Origin: Phenylobacterium sp.
GTDB lineage: Bacteria > Pseudomonadota > Alphaproteobacteria > Caulobacterales > Caulobacteraceae
Reading direction: 5' to 3'
DNA: 62,448 nt
Assembly (NCBI GenBank): GCA_020401865.1
Contig: JADCAS010000001.1
Location: 90,001 to 152,448, forward strand
The notes below the pieces were generated by a model. It did no database searches. It worked only from the letters and a program-made list of their open reading frames with translations, and had not been told where the DNA came from. Each line of letters begins with the position of its first letter. Position 1 is the first letter of the stretch. A program made the translations under genes and the position numbers. Positions 53,820 to 62,448 of this stretch are shown here, one piece after another.

Positions 53820-55507
53820 GGCTGGCCGGCGCTCTGGGGTGGTTCGGATGCCTGCGCTTCTAGGACCTCTTTCAAGACAGAGTCAGCTAGCTCGGCTTGA
53901 TCTTCGATTTCTTCCCTGGAGAGGTCGCTTGGTGGCTCCGGCGTGCGCCGGGCGAGGGCCTTCGCGAATTCCTCAAAATACGGATTTGGGTGGGTCTGTG
54001 AAATGCCAAGCTTGTTGAGCTCACCGCCCAAGCGACGAAGCTCATCCTTCTCGTCATCCGTCTTCTCTGGCTGACCAAGAAGCCAATAGTGGCGATCAAT
54101 TTTATCGAGTATTTCTGAAGAGAGACTTGATCGTAAGCCAAATAGCTCAGATTTAAGTAACCCCTCGATGCCGATCCCTATCGGATCGTCATTTGGCTCG
54201 ATGGCCTCAATAAATTCGTCTGTACTTCTATTTAGTACTCTTACTTGTTCCTTCCGCAGGCCGCCAATCACGAGCGGATTGTGCGTGGTGAGCACCAGGT
54301 GGCATCGATCATCGTCGGTCTTGGCCAACGTCTGGATCATCGTAAGGTAGTCGTATTGCCAACGCGGATTTAGATGCGTGTCGGGTTCATCGAGAAGAAA
54401 TAGGCTTTCACCTTCGGCTGTGAACCGCAGCAGGCCCAAGACTGTGAGGAGCTGCCGTTCGCCCTCGCTGAGCTCGCGGAAGGTCACACTGTCGTCATTG
54501 TGCTTGATGCAGATGCGGATGCGCACCTCATCAATCAGCTCGGAGACGTAAGTGCTTTCAAGGTCGCGGAAGAAATCTGCGGGTTGCTGCTTGCCGACCA
54601 GTCGGCGCAACGAGGCGATGTCCTTCACATAGAGATATTTGAACTGCAGCGTCTTTTCGTTCCATAGCGAAACCTGGACCCGACGGGTGATTTCGATCGG
54701 CGCGAGCGCGACGTCATACAGCCGGTAGAGAAACTCGCTGACGACGCCGCGGGCATTCCAGAAGCGCGGATCACCGTCGGACGCCTTCGTCTTCCAAGGG
54801 GGCTGTCGGAGCACGAACAGAACGGACTCGATACCTTCCGTGGGATCGATGCCGAGATGTTCCGCGAGAAACCGCTCTACCGCGTCCGTCTGCTGGATGA
54901 GGAACGCGAGCAGGACAAACTGACTGTGGACCGGAAGGGCGTAAAAGAGACGCTTTAACCCCGGATCTTCTCCGTTGCGCAGTTTCTTGTCGTACGCCTC
55001 GAGGTAGGGACGAAACACGTCCTGCATCCGCAGGCTCTCGCCGGAATAATAGCTAAAGACATAGCGCGGTAGGTATTTGGCATCCTGGGCGAGGAATGCG
55101 TTGAGCTTCAGCGCGGGCCCGCGCAGCGCCGAAATGGCCGGCTCGCCCTCAATAAACGGCGTCAACGTGCCTTCGCCTCTTGCCTCGGCGTCCGTAGCGA
55201 CGTGAATTCTGTATAGTTCGCCGGATCGGTCGGGATCCGCGTCAATGTGGATGTGACGCGTTTCGTCACCCTTACCGATCCGATAGGCGAGTTGGAATGC
55301 GAAAGCGGGCGCGCGCTGTTTGGTGATCAAATCTCGAAAGATGATCGCCAGCGCCTCCAACACGTTGGATTTACCGGTGCCATTCCAGCCGATGACCACT
55401 GTCACCCAGTGGTCCTGATCGAAGTCCACCGTCACGTTCTTCAGGTTCTTGAACCTGTGGGTCGGGCTGTCCTTCGGGCTCCCTATTGTGATCTTGTCGA
55501 GCCGCAT
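53816..55507 (-). CDS. AAA/SMC-like ATPase, PtuA-like
   Basis: A 563-residue ATPase beginning MRLDKITIGSPKDSPTHRFK. Walker A is VVIGWNGTGKSNVLEALAII; the ABC-type signature is LSEGERQLLTVLGLLRF; Walker B and D-loop are LFLLDEPDTHLNPRWQYDYL. A switch His is in LVLTTHNPLVIGG. The large insertion between them fits OLD/PtuA-type ATPases of Septu and Gabija-like systems. It begins four bases after the hsdS stop and overlaps the HNH gene, so all are coupled. It could sense phage attack and license the HNH nuclease. Confidence 0.85.
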   Translation of the reverse strand: MRLDKITIGSPKDSPTHRFKNLKNVTVDFDQDHWVTVVIGWNGTGKSNVLEALAIIFRDLITKQRAPAFAFQLAYRIGKGDETRHIHIDADPDRSGELYRIHVATDAEARGEGTLTPFIEGEPAISALRGPALKLNAFLAQDAKYLPRYVFSYYSGESLRMQDVFRPYLEAYDKKLRNGEDPGLKRLFYALPVHSQFVLLAFLIQQTDAVERFLAEHLGIDPTEGIESVLFVLRQPPWKTKASDGDPRFWNARGVVSEFLYRLYDVALAPIEITRRVQVSLWNEKTLQFKYLYVKDIASLRRLVGKQQPADFFRDLESTYVSELIDEVRIRICIKHNDDSVTFRELSEGERQLLTVLGLLRFTAEGESLFLLDEPDTHLNPRWQYDYLTMIQTLAKTDDDRCHLVLTTHNPLVIGGLRKEQVRVLNRSTDEFIEAIEPNDDPIGIGIEGLLKSELFGLRSSLSSEILDKIDRHYWLLGQPEKTDDEKDELRRLGGELNKLGISQTHPNPYFEEFAKALARRTPEPPSDLSREEIEDQAELADSVLKEVLEAQASEPPQSAGQP

Positions 55508-55511
55508 GGGT

Positions 55512-57086
55512 TCAGGCGGCCTGCAGCTTGAGCCGGTCGTGTAGTTTTCGGCCGCGCGGATCGAAAACAGGTTCAACCGAAATGCGGCCCGCCTTATCGA
55601 GCGCCCTTAGCTCAGCATATATGCCTTCGATTTCTTCGGTTTTCGCGCCGTCCCCGACGCCGCACCGGCGGAACGCCTCTTGCGCGGGTAGCCAGTCCGC
55701 CGCCTCATTCAGCACTTCGATCAATCGGCGGGCCATGTCAGCGGTCTCCTTGGATTTCCGGTACTTGCGCGGACGCACTTGCTTTCCAGCCGCTGTACGC
55801 TCCACCTGATTGCGCTTGAGCAAAACGCTCGCGGGTATGTCCGCTGAGTCCTGAGGTACGAGTTCGCCCCGGAAGGCCTTAGCAAGAATAGCAGCGTCGA
55901 GCTTCGGCAGCAGCTTGGCGGCTGCATGATGGTCAGCGTCCACGCGGTCGAGCCAGCCAAATGCCGTCTCGATACGTCTGACTATTTCGACCTGTTCTCG
56001 CAGTGCGAACATTGGAACCACTAGCTCGGCCAACTCACCCGCGTTCACGTTGTGCACGCCACTCGTTGATCGGGCACCGAACTCAATTACGCTTCGAACC
56101 TGCGGCGCTTCAAGCATGAATGTCAGGAATCGAGGAGAAACCAGATCTTGCTTCGGCCTGAGGCGGATCAAGTATCCAGCGTAGGCGAGGCCGACTGCCC
56201 TACCTGTGACCAACGCCGGACGGCCGACAAGATCGGCGCTGCCGTTGGATCGAACGACCAGGATGTCACCTTCCTCAAGGCGCAGCTTGGCCAGATCCCT
56301 AGGATCAAGCTCCGCGTATTTTAAGTCGTCGAGGTTGATCAGCCCTGAGGAGACATTGGGAATGCGAAGGACTACGACACCATTGGGTTCCGAGTAGCAT
56401 TTCTGCGCGGTTCCATACCGCATACTCTCAACGAGTTCGCCGACCGCCAAATTTGAGAACTCTCGATAGCCATTCGCTTCGCGCCAACGCGCCGTAAGGT
56501 CACCTGAGTAGGCGAGGGCGAGTAGGCGCGACTTGTATCGAGCGATGAGCCTGGGAATACGATCGAGATCGGCGCGGGCGCGGGCGGTGCGAGTCGTCAA
56601 GCTGTCAATCTTCGCTACAATACGCCGCTGTTCGGGCAATGGGGCGATCCTGATCTGTATCTGATTGACCAAATCAGTTCGCGCCCGCGTTAGGGAGCCA
56701 CCTATGCCAGATTTCGTCTTGAGGAATTGATTCCGAAAATCTGGCTCTGTTAGAGCAGCCCTCAGATAATCTGGTATACACCCATGATCACGATAGACAA
56801 GCCATTCAGGTGATGCGATCTGATTATCTAAATCAGATTGAGGGACACTCCAAACACGATTGAGGTGCGGGATGATTTTACATAGTAATACATCGCCTGG
56901 ATGAACAACCTGCTTAACTGAACCAATGTCAGCGCCCGATAATAAATCAGGAACCCCGTTTTCATAGGCCGGCACGCTGTAAAGTTCGAATAGGTCTGTC
57001 GGGTGAGTGGAGGGGTCGAGTTTCTGCGTTTTGTTCGAAAATGTGCCGAGCGGAACCTCAGCCCATCCTTGCGGGAGATCGCTCAT
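55512..57086 (-). CDS. hsdS: Type I restriction-modification specificity subunit
   Basis: A 524-residue HsdS. It starts MSDLPQGWAEVPLGTFSNKT and carries two target-recognition domains, the first ending near IAPLPEQRRIVAKIDSLTTR and the second near VVPMFALREQVEIVRRIETA; each conserved helix follows. The TRDs decide the two half-sites. A C-terminal extension of about 100 residues (from RRLIEVLNEAADWLPAQEAF, then FRRCGVGDGAKTEEIE) is winged-helix-like and unusual for short HsdS. ATG at 57086 overlaps the stop of the small ORF upstream (ATGA). Confidence 0.93.
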   Translation of the reverse strand: MSDLPQGWAEVPLGTFSNKTQKLDPSTHPTDLFELYSVPAYENGVPDLLSGADIGSVKQVVHPGDVLLCKIIPHLNRVWSVPQSDLDNQIASPEWLVYRDHGCIPDYLRAALTEPDFRNQFLKTKSGIGGSLTRARTDLVNQIQIRIAPLPEQRRIVAKIDSLTTRTARARADLDRIPRLIARYKSRLLALAYSGDLTARWREANGYREFSNLAVGELVESMRYGTAQKCYSEPNGVVVLRIPNVSSGLINLDDLKYAELDPRDLAKLRLEEGDILVVRSNGSADLVGRPALVTGRAVGLAYAGYLIRLRPKQDLVSPRFLTFMLEAPQVRSVIEFGARSTSGVHNVNAGELAELVVPMFALREQVEIVRRIETAFGWLDRVDADHHAAAKLLPKLDAAILAKAFRGELVPQDSADIPASVLLKRNQVERTAAGKQVRPRKYRKSKETADMARRLIEVLNEAADWLPAQEAFRRCGVGDGAKTEEIEGIYAELRALDKAGRISVEPVFDPRGRKLHDRLKLQAA

Positions 57087-57214
57087 GCGCCCTTCCCATC
57101 GACAGCAATTCGCGCCACTGAGCCACTGTAGACGCGCTCTCCACCTTCCTGCTCTGGGACCGGCCAAGCCAAAGAGAGCTGGATCGTGCGGCCGAAGGCT
57201 ACGGATATCGTCAT
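57083..57214 (-). CDS. 43-residue small ORF between hsdM and hsdS
   Basis: ATG at 57214 lies inside the hsdM stop (ATGA overlap at 57211-57214). The ORF stops inside the hsdS start (ATGA at 57083-57086). It reads MTISVAFGRTIQLSLAWPVP, then EQEGGERVYSGSVARIAVDG, KGA. Both ends use four-base translational overlaps, so the gap of 124 bases between hsdM and hsdS is fully coding. I recognise no family. It has a hydrophobic start and a Gly/Val-rich end. It may couple translation or act as a small subunit. Confidence 0.6.
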   Translation of the reverse strand: MTISVAFGRTIQLSLAWPVPEQEGGERVYSGSVARIAVDGKGA

Positions 57215-58680
57215 TCCACGACCTCTGCGGTTTCCGCCAACTCATCAGCAACAGCTTCGATCTCCTCCAGCGCCGCCCGCAGGTGGCCCAGTATGGCCGC
57301 AGCGATGTCGTCTGGCTCGGTGAGGCCTTCCTCACTGACCTCCTCGTCATCGCGCAACCAGCTGATGTCCAGGTTGTCGTTTCGCTTCGAAATCTCCTCG
57401 CGTGTGAAGACCCTGAACCGGCCGGTCTCGCCCTCGTCGAAGCGAGGCGCACCCCCGTCGGGATCGGTTCCGTAGGCCGCGACGAACGGAGCGAAGTCCT
57501 GTGCGGTCAGGACGCGGGTCTTGCCGAAACTCGGCATCTGGGCACGAAGGTCGTAGATCCAGACGGCCTTGGTAGCGGCGATGCGATCTTCGGCACGCTT
57601 GGTGAAGAACATCACGTTGGTCTTCACGCCCGGGGCATAGAAGATGCCTGTCGGCAGGCGAAGGATCGTGTGTAGGTCGCAGAGATCCATCAGCCAGGTG
57701 CGCAGCTCGCGCCCCATATTGTCTTCGAAGAGAACGTTATCGGGAACGACCACAGCCGCACGACCACCAACCTCAAGGCCGCGCACCACGTGCTCCACGA
57801 AGGGGATCGGCCCCTTAGCGGCGCCTGCGGTGATTACAAAGTCGCTGCGAGTCACTCTCTCCGGAAACTTGTTGAACGGCGGATTGGTTAGGATGAGGTG
57901 GGCGGGCTCAAACTGCTCGGCATCCGACGTCAGAGTGTCAAAGCAGCCGATGGGTTCATCAATTCCGTGCAGCAGCAGGTTCATCGTGTTCAGGCGATGG
58001 GTGCCGGTGATCAGCTCGGCACCCTGGTAGGCGCTGCGCCTTTGCCAGAAAGCTTCTTCGGACGTGAGTTGAACAAGGTCATCCGTCTCACGACAGATCG
58101 CCCGATGCGCCGCGATCAGAAAGCCACCTGTCCCTGCCGCAGGGTCCTGAATCACTTCGCCGGCTACCGGCTTGGTGAGCTGGATGATCGTCTCGATCAG
58201 CGCCCGGGGCGTGAAGTACTGCCCTGCCTTTGATTTCCGCTCAGATGTCGTGCGCTCTAGAAGCCCCTCGTAGAGGTCGCCAAGTCCGTCCTCCTCCGCG
58301 GCGTACCAGTCGATCGCGTCAATTGTGGTGATCAGTGAGGTGAGCGCCGTCGCCTTGGTGAGCGATGTCTTCGCATCGGTGAAGACTTGCTTCACCAGCG
58401 GGAAATCAATGTCGGTGCGGGTACCGAGCTCGAGGAGCAGCGCGCGGTAGCGGATAAGGCGCGCCTCGCCTTCCAACTTCTTTAGAGCGCCCCAGCGACA
58501 ATCGGGCGGCAGGCGCTCTTCAAGCTTCCTCCCATCCCGAGTGACCTCCTCAAGCATCTTGAGCAGTAGCAGGTAGGTGAGCTCTGTGACGTATTCGTGG
58601 TAGCTGACACCGCCGCCCTGCAGGCTTTTGCTGGCGTTCCACAGCTTCTGAACGGTCTCCCGCGCCCTAGGTCCGTTCAT
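57211..58680 (-). CDS. hsdM: Type I restriction-modification N6-adenine methyltransferase
   Basis: A 489-residue HsdM. The start is MNGPRARETVQKLWNASKSL. The N-terminal helical domain leads to SAM motif I VIQDPAAGTGGFLIAAHRA, with catalytic motif IV HLILTNPPFNKFPERV (NPPF). The later LRLPTGIFYAPGVKTNVMFF is the usual conserved stretch. It methylates adenine at the sequence set by HsdS and forms M2S. The ATG overlaps the hsdR stop by one base (TAATG), so hsdR is the first gene of the operon. Confidence 0.95.
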   Translation of the reverse strand: MNGPRARETVQKLWNASKSLQGGGVSYHEYVTELTYLLLLKMLEEVTRDGRKLEERLPPDCRWGALKKLEGEARLIRYRALLLELGTRTDIDFPLVKQVFTDAKTSLTKATALTSLITTIDAIDWYAAEEDGLGDLYEGLLERTTSERKSKAGQYFTPRALIETIIQLTKPVAGEVIQDPAAGTGGFLIAAHRAICRETDDLVQLTSEEAFWQRRSAYQGAELITGTHRLNTMNLLLHGIDEPIGCFDTLTSDAEQFEPAHLILTNPPFNKFPERVTRSDFVITAGAAKGPIPFVEHVVRGLEVGGRAAVVVPDNVLFEDNMGRELRTWLMDLCDLHTILRLPTGIFYAPGVKTNVMFFTKRAEDRIAATKAVWIYDLRAQMPSFGKTRVLTAQDFAPFVAAYGTDPDGGAPRFDEGETGRFRVFTREEISKRNDNLDISWLRDDEEVSEEGLTEPDDIAAAILGHLRAALEEIEAVADELAETAEVVE

Positions 58681-61600
58681 TACGCCGTCACCTTCCAGAT
58701 ATTGGCATTCAGGTCGCGCACGACCGATTGAAGTTCGCCGTTGAACACCTTGTCGATGCGGTTCCACCCGCCAAGTCCGGCGAAGGGTTCGGCATCGAAG
58801 GCAGTGCGATCAACCACTAGCTCGAGGGCCAGCTGATCGCCGATCCGCCTGATCCAATTGCGCTGGACCTCGGTCCACGGGCTCTGCGCCTGGATCGCCG
58901 CCACAGCCGCCCGGACGCGGTCGGCATAGGGAATCAGTGGGTCGCCAATCGCTGCTTGACGGATATAGCCGATGATCGAAGCGGCAATCTCCTCGTTCTT
59001 GGCCTCTGCCCAAGCTCGTTTGATCTTGCTGTCGGTGAAGCCTGCGGCGTCGAGCTCAAGCCGCAGTTGGCGCAGTTCCTCGCGGGTCAGTTCTTGCGGC
59101 CGTTGAACGACGATGTTGAGGGCGGCGATGCGGTTGACGTTCTCGCGTACGAAGTGCGTGAAGGCGTCGAGGAAGTCCTCTGGCTTGGAGGCATTGCCAT
59201 AGCCGCGGGTGACGCTGGTGACCTCATCCTCGTGCTCGGAGATCGGCACATAGCGGGGCGTGCCGTCCTCATTTGTCCAATCGAGAATTGGACCCAGGCT
59301 AGGCCGTTGCGCCGCCCACGCTGAAAGGTCGATCGCGTCGCCGGTCAGGAATCTTTGCAGGCTCGCTTCAGGGGTTTCGCCCGATTCCTTCTCGTATCTG
59401 GCGCGCGCCTCCGGTGTGAGGCGCTTTAGACGGCGTCGCAGGCGGACAATGATTTGTTCGCGGACACGGTTCTTGTGATCGGGGTCGCCTCTCGACGATA
59501 GCTCCTCGAAGAGCTGGGTGAGCGTGAAGCTCGGATCCGCCGCGACCGGCTTCATATCGGTCAGATTCTGAAGGCTCGCATAGAGGTCGACGCAATCGAA
59601 GATGCGGAAGGCCTCTTTGCCGATCTCCGGACATAGCCGCGTCGCCCGGCCGAGCATCTGTTCGTAGAGGATCCGGCTGTTGACCCGGCGCATGAAGACG
59701 AGGTTGCAGATCCTCGGAACGTCGATCCCGGTGGTGAGCAGATCCACCGTCACCGCCACCTTCGGAAGTGGATCATTTCGAAATGCGAGGATCAATTTGC
59801 TGACGCTATCGACGTCGCCGGTCAGCCGTTGAATCGTTGCGTCGGGCATGGGTCCGAAGGCCTTGCGAAATGCGTCGCGCAGTTCGTTTACAAGGATATC
59901 GGCATGCGCCTTTGAGACCGCGAAGATCAGGGTCTTGGCGGGCTCGCCAGGGTCAATGAACTTGGCGAGTTCCCCAGCGATCGCCTGGTTGAACGGGACG
60001 GTCACCACGCCCTTGTTAAACTGCTCAACATCGAAATCGAGATCGTCAGGCAACGTCGCCGTCTCGATCGCACCGCTCGTCGGGTGGATGAACTCAACTT
60101 CCTCTTCACGGATGAAATGGATTCCGCCATCAGAAAGGCGGGTGCCAATCCGGATGGGTGGTTCGTGATCCACAAGGAACCCATCGATGACGGCCTCGCG
60201 ATAGGAGTAGGTGAAGATCGGCTTGCCGAAGATCTCGGTGGTGTGGAGCGCCGGCGTGGCCGTGAGGCCGATCTTGACCGTGTCGAAATGTTCCAGAACG
60301 CGGCGGTATTTCGAGACGTAGTCATCCTGGCTACGAAACGTCAGATCGCCTTCAGACATCTCGCGGTCGAGCAGATAGCCCCGGTGGCACTCGTCGACGA
60401 TCATCAGATCGTATTGATCGATCGGCGGGACGTCTTCGGCGCTATCGGAATACAGCACACGGCGCACCAGCCCTTGGATGGTGCAAATGTGGATGCGGGT
60501 ATCATCGTCAGGCATGACATCTGATAACCCCTTCATCCCGAAAATGTCGGCGAAGGCCTTGCCGCTGACGACCTTGGTCGTCGTGAACTCACGTTCTGTT
60601 TGCTCACCCAGAGCGCTGCGATCGACAACGAAACAGATGCGCCGGAAGCGCTTGGCGGCGATCAGGCGATAGAGCATCGCAATCGCCAGTTTTGTCTTTC
60701 CGGTGCCAGTCGCCATGGCGATAAGCATCTCGCGCTGGTCTTTGGCGAGCGCTTCCTCGACAGCCTCAATCGCGGCCTTCTGATAGGGGCGGATCGGAAA
60801 GCCAAAATCGAAAGGCTCGTTGGCGAGGGCTTTTGCCGCGGCCCGCTTGTCCACCGCCAGGCGCTCGACCAAGCCGCGGGGCGTAGGCCATCCGGTCATC
60901 ACCTCGGCAGGGTTGTCATCGTGCCGCAGATCGCGACGCCAGATCCCCGAAAGGGCGGCGATCTGTTTCAGATAGGGACGGCCGTTGCTCGAAAAGGCGA
61001 AAGGCGCCTGGTACGCGCCCCAAGGCCCACCTTCGGCGTACTCCACGCCATGGAGCCGAAAGTCACGGGCATACCGCTCTGCCTGAGGAAGAACGCCCAT
61101 GACGTTCTTGTTTTGACGTTTGGCCTCGACGGTCGCCATCAATGTCAGACCGCAAAACAGAGCGTAATCGACAGGCCCGCTATCTGTCGGCCACTCAGCG
61201 ATCGCACGGTTGACGCCCTTTACAGGTCGGGCTCCCAACGCAAACCGCAGGTTCTGGGTGTCGACTTCCCAGCCCGCGGTGCGGAGTTGTTGATCAATCA
61301 GGTCACGCGTAGCGGCCTCATCAAGAGCAATCGCCTGGTCCGCGACGCTGGCCGCTTGCTCAAGCTTCACCAACTCCTGAGTCGGCGCGCGCTCGGCGCG
61401 GCGCTGGGTCTCCGCCAAGGCCGCGCGAACGTCGGCCGCCGCAGCCTCCGCTTCTTCCGCCAACTTCTGCCAGACCTGGCGCTCTTCCGCTTCGAGGCGC
61501 AGCCGTTCGGCAGCGTCGAGGTTGGCCTGGGCAAGGGCTTCCGATCTTGCCTTGGCGAGCTCAGCGGCTGTCTTCTGACTGTCGGCCTCCGCCCTCAGCG

Positions 61601-62066
61601 CTTCCAGCTCCTTGCGGAGGCTCTCCGTCGGATCCGCAGGCGGCTGCGGAGGTGAGAACGCGCCGAGCGCCAGCTTCGGTGTTCCGCCGTAGCTGCGAAC
61701 GAACCAGGCCCCGAGTTCGCGGGCGATCTTTAGTGCTGTCAGCGCTGTTGCGAAGTCATCCAGCCCGCTGTGGGCAGCCTGGTTTCCCGCCTTTCGGAGA
61801 TAGTGAAAGAGGTCGAGTGCTTGCCGGGATGCATACCCTGTGCGGCTGAGAGCACCGAGGAGATCGACGAAGGACTCATCGGGCGACAGAAGCGCACCTG
61901 TTCGCGCGCCGACTTCGCGAGCCAAGAGCTCGGCAAACTGCCTGAGCTTGACGAGGGACGCATTGGGGTCGGTACGAAAGTAATGCTCCGCCTGGGCCGC
62001 CAGCCGGAACAACTGGCGGCTGTGGCTTTCGATGAAGCCGAAGTTAGGACTTAAGTGCTGCTGCAT
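58680..62066 (-). CDS. hsdR: Type I restriction endonuclease subunit R (EcoEI-type)
   Basis: A 1128-residue restriction translocase. An N-terminal DUF4145-like helical domain (FGFIESHSRQLFRLAAQAEH) is followed by a long Ala/Glu-rich coiled coil (residues about 150-225, for example RSEALAQANLDAAERLRLEA). The HSDR_N nuclease region contains VDYALFCGLTLMATVEAKRQ (D...ExK). SF2 motor motifs are ATGTGKTKLAIAML, IVDECHRG and MLGRATRLCPE. It cuts unmodified DNA after ATP-driven translocation. It is promoter-proximal, and the 90 bases upstream are bounded by a P450 fragment. Confidence 0.95.
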   Translation of the reverse strand: MQQHLSPNFGFIESHSRQLFRLAAQAEHYFRTDPNASLVKLRQFAELLAREVGARTGALLSPDESFVDLLGALSRTGYASRQALDLFHYLRKAGNQAAHSGLDDFATALTALKIARELGAWFVRSYGGTPKLALGAFSPPQPPADPTESLRKELEALRAEADSQKTAAELAKARSEALAQANLDAAERLRLEAEERQVWQKLAEEAEAAAADVRAALAETQRRAERAPTQELVKLEQAASVADQAIALDEAATRDLIDQQLRTAGWEVDTQNLRFALGARPVKGVNRAIAEWPTDSGPVDYALFCGLTLMATVEAKRQNKNVMGVLPQAERYARDFRLHGVEYAEGGPWGAYQAPFAFSSNGRPYLKQIAALSGIWRRDLRHDDNPAEVMTGWPTPRGLVERLAVDKRAAAKALANEPFDFGFPIRPYQKAAIEAVEEALAKDQREMLIAMATGTGKTKLAIAMLYRLIAAKRFRRICFVVDRSALGEQTEREFTTTKVVSGKAFADIFGMKGLSDVMPDDDTRIHICTIQGLVRRVLYSDSAEDVPPIDQYDLMIVDECHRGYLLDREMSEGDLTFRSQDDYVSKYRRVLEHFDTVKIGLTATPALHTTEIFGKPIFTYSYREAVIDGFLVDHEPPIRIGTRLSDGGIHFIREEEVEFIHPTSGAIETATLPDDLDFDVEQFNKGVVTVPFNQAIAGELAKFIDPGEPAKTLIFAVSKAHADILVNELRDAFRKAFGPMPDATIQRLTGDVDSVSKLILAFRNDPLPKVAVTVDLLTTGIDVPRICNLVFMRRVNSRILYEQMLGRATRLCPEIGKEAFRIFDCVDLYASLQNLTDMKPVAADPSFTLTQLFEELSSRGDPDHKNRVREQIIVRLRRRLKRLTPEARARYEKESGETPEASLQRFLTGDAIDLSAWAAQRPSLGPILDWTNEDGTPRYVPISEHEDEVTSVTRGYGNASKPEDFLDAFTHFVRENVNRIAALNIVVQRPQELTREELRQLRLELDAAGFTDSKIKRAWAEAKNEEIAASIIGYIRQAAIGDPLIPYADRVRAAVAAIQAQSPWTEVQRNWIRRIGDQLALELVVDRTAFDAEPFAGLGGWNRIDKVFNGELQSVVRDLNANIWKVTA

Positions 62067-62157
62067 TCGCGATGACCATTCTTGGCCAATTCATTCGACG
62101 GGATCGGTTTAGGCAACCCTCAAGGCGAAGAATTCGACGCACACGACCGGGAATGAC

Positions 62158-62448
62158 GGGCGCGCCCGCCCCGGCGACGACCTGGCCTCGCGCCTGCTGG
62201 CCTGCGAGGTCGACGGCCGGCGGCTGGAGGACATGGAGTTCCTGCTCTTCTTCCTCCTGCTGATCGACGCCGGCGGCGACACCACCCGCAACCTGCTGGC
62301 CAGCGGGCTGAACGCCATGCTGGACCATCCCGACCAGCTGGCCTGGCTGAAGGCCGACCTGCCCGGCCGCCTGCCCGCCGCCCGGGAGGAGCTGCTGCGC
62401 TGGACCACCCCGGTGATCTACATGCGCCGCACGGCCAGGGCCGACGCC
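62158..62448 (+). pseudogene. 5'-truncated cytochrome P450 (runs off right edge)
   Basis: The frame starting RARPGDDLASRLLACEVDGR matches the P450 at 51599 from about residue 198 through 293, ending here ...RRTARADA. By eye 288 bases differ at about eight positions. No start codon lies upstream in frame; the sequence before 62158 is island DNA. The I-helix AGGDTT motif is present, but the haem loop lies outside. It is either the severed part of a second P450 gene or a recombined copy of the first. Confidence 0.88.

Noticed and set aside
38080..62157. Integrase or recombinase gene in the accessory regions
   Set aside because: No tyrosine or serine recombinase motif was seen; only the dead IS3 remnant is present.
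62100..62160. Second copy of the tRNA-Arg 3' end as right attachment site
   Set aside because: A short region of loosely similar bases near 62130 does not match the tRNA end in order.
1..62448. CRISPR array
   Set aside because: No series of regularly spaced direct repeats was seen; the repeats found are the palindromic pair and gene-end copies.

Overview
The window is high-GC alphaproteobacterial chromosome, most likely Caulobacteraceae (Phenylobacterium/Caulobacter-like). The grounds are DUF3126 and DUF3297 proteins, a TorF-type porin, a roughly 275-residue type I methionine aminopeptidase, GTP-type PEP carboxykinase, fused CysNC, and many acyl-CoA, cytochrome P450 and SDR enzymes. The genus is inferred from gene content and was not tested.

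Bases 1-36,600 are ordinary, densely packed core genome. They hold an M16 peptidase, a GMC oxidoreductase, an enoyl-CoA hydratase, a gamma carbonic anhydrase, PhoH, CysE, QueF and the sulfate-activation pair cysD-cysNC. A TorF porin, a two-gene envelope-sugar block (FlaA1/CapD-like dehydratase and uronate epimerase), PckG, a mannose-1-P guanylyltransferase/AGE-epimerase fusion, CinA-N, SfsA, a nitrilase-like amidase and Map follow. Then come an ABC ATPase with an unusual permease-M1 aminopeptidase fusion, RadC, tRNA-Leu(UAA), a PAS-EAL protein, photolyase, VOC, GST and SDR proteins. An MFS remnant and an intergenic palindromic repeat pair mark local decay.

Bases 38,080-46,490 are accessory and mosaic. 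Three cargo modules lie side by side: (1) two secreted-protein genes and a dead IS3-family element; (2) an intact HipBA toxin-antitoxin pair with a clear palindromic operator; (3) an AT-richer restriction-like locus with a TSPPY DNA methyltransferase, a Z1-domain helicase/ATPase and a small conserved-looking partner. Each module is bordered by a truncated 3' end of an acyl-CoA dehydrogenase gene (38081, 40234, 42178). The series ends at a complete acyl-CoA dehydrogenase (46492-47721). This punctuation by one gene's 3' end is the most striking structure in the window.

Bases 46,492-52,877 return to catabolic genes: acyl-CoA dehydrogenase, thiolase, DUF3297, an M28-like secreted protein, a crotonase and a P450 whose stop codon lies inside tRNA-Arg(CCG). 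Just past this tRNA, 53,010-62,066 is one tightly coupled leftward defence operon: hsdR, hsdM, a previously hidden 43-codon ORF, hsdS, a Septu PtuA-like ATPase and a PtuB-like HNH protein. It combines a type I restriction-modification system with a Septu-like pair. The right edge (62,158-62,448) is a 5'-truncated P450, nearly identical to the P450 left of the island. The defence island is therefore flanked by P450 copies, as the first mosaic is flanked by acyl-CoA dehydrogenase copies.

Best candidates for new biology: the composite RM-Septu operon with its embedded small ORF, the minimal Z1/methyltransferase locus, and the repeated use of catabolic gene ends as borders of accessory cargo.
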